This document shows, in pieces, positions 6,254 to 6,275 of a stretch of 6,275 bases of DNA; within the stretch, counting starts at the first letter, position 1; the number at the start of each line of letters is the position of its first letter. Below the pieces are notes generated by a model. That model did no database searches. It saw only the letters and a list, made by a program, of their open reading frames with translations, and was not told the origin of the DNA. The translations under genes were made by a program, and so were the position numbers. Origin of the DNA: SZUA-186 sp041552135 (GTDB lineage Bacteria > Pseudomonadota > Gammaproteobacteria > UBA9214); assembly GCA_041552135.1 (NCBI GenBank), contig JBFELL010000166.1, positions 1-6,275 of the forward strand, given 5' to 3'.

Positions 6254-6275
6254 GGCTTCCGTCCCGGTTATCGTA

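Overview
The window carries a compact, single-direction gene cluster on the minus strand that encodes the glycine cleavage system. In transcription order (right to left) it reads gcvT (aminomethyltransferase), gcvH (lipoyl carrier), gcvPA (P-protein subunit 1), tpx (thiol peroxidase), gcvPB (P-protein subunit 2) and a PfkB-family sugar/nucleoside kinase. All six reading frames are intact, with gaps of only 20 to 43 bases between them, so one polycistronic transcript is likely. The promoter and any leader lie beyond the right edge, because only 22 bases precede the gcvT start. The L-protein gene (lpd) is not in the window.

GcvT, GcvH and Tpx closely resemble their Escherichia coli counterparts as I remember them. 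The P-protein is split into two subunits, unlike the single long GcvP of enteric bacteria. Together with the GC-rich coding sequence this suggests a non-enteric proteobacterium, most likely a gammaproteobacterium of the purple-sulfur/sulfur-oxidiser kind. That placement is an inference, not a proven assignment.

Functionally, PA+PB decarboxylate glycine and load the aminomethyl group on the lipoyl arm of H. T then transfers the one-carbon unit to tetrahydrofolate and releases ammonia. The unexpected parts are the peroxidase gene placed exactly between the two P-protein subunit genes, and the kinase closing the unit. Neither is a component of the glycine cleavage reaction.

The left 292 bases contain no credible gene. 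They are lower in GC than the coding part and are filled with repeats: a 106-base direct repeat present twice with a 163-base period, a long imperfect hairpin spanning the second copy's start, a short hairpin in the first copy, and a REP-like GC-rich hairpin just past the kinase stop codon. I see no CRISPR array, tRNA, rRNA, transposase or phage gene. The window is mostly conventional metabolism; the items worth a second look are the operon architecture and the repeat block.
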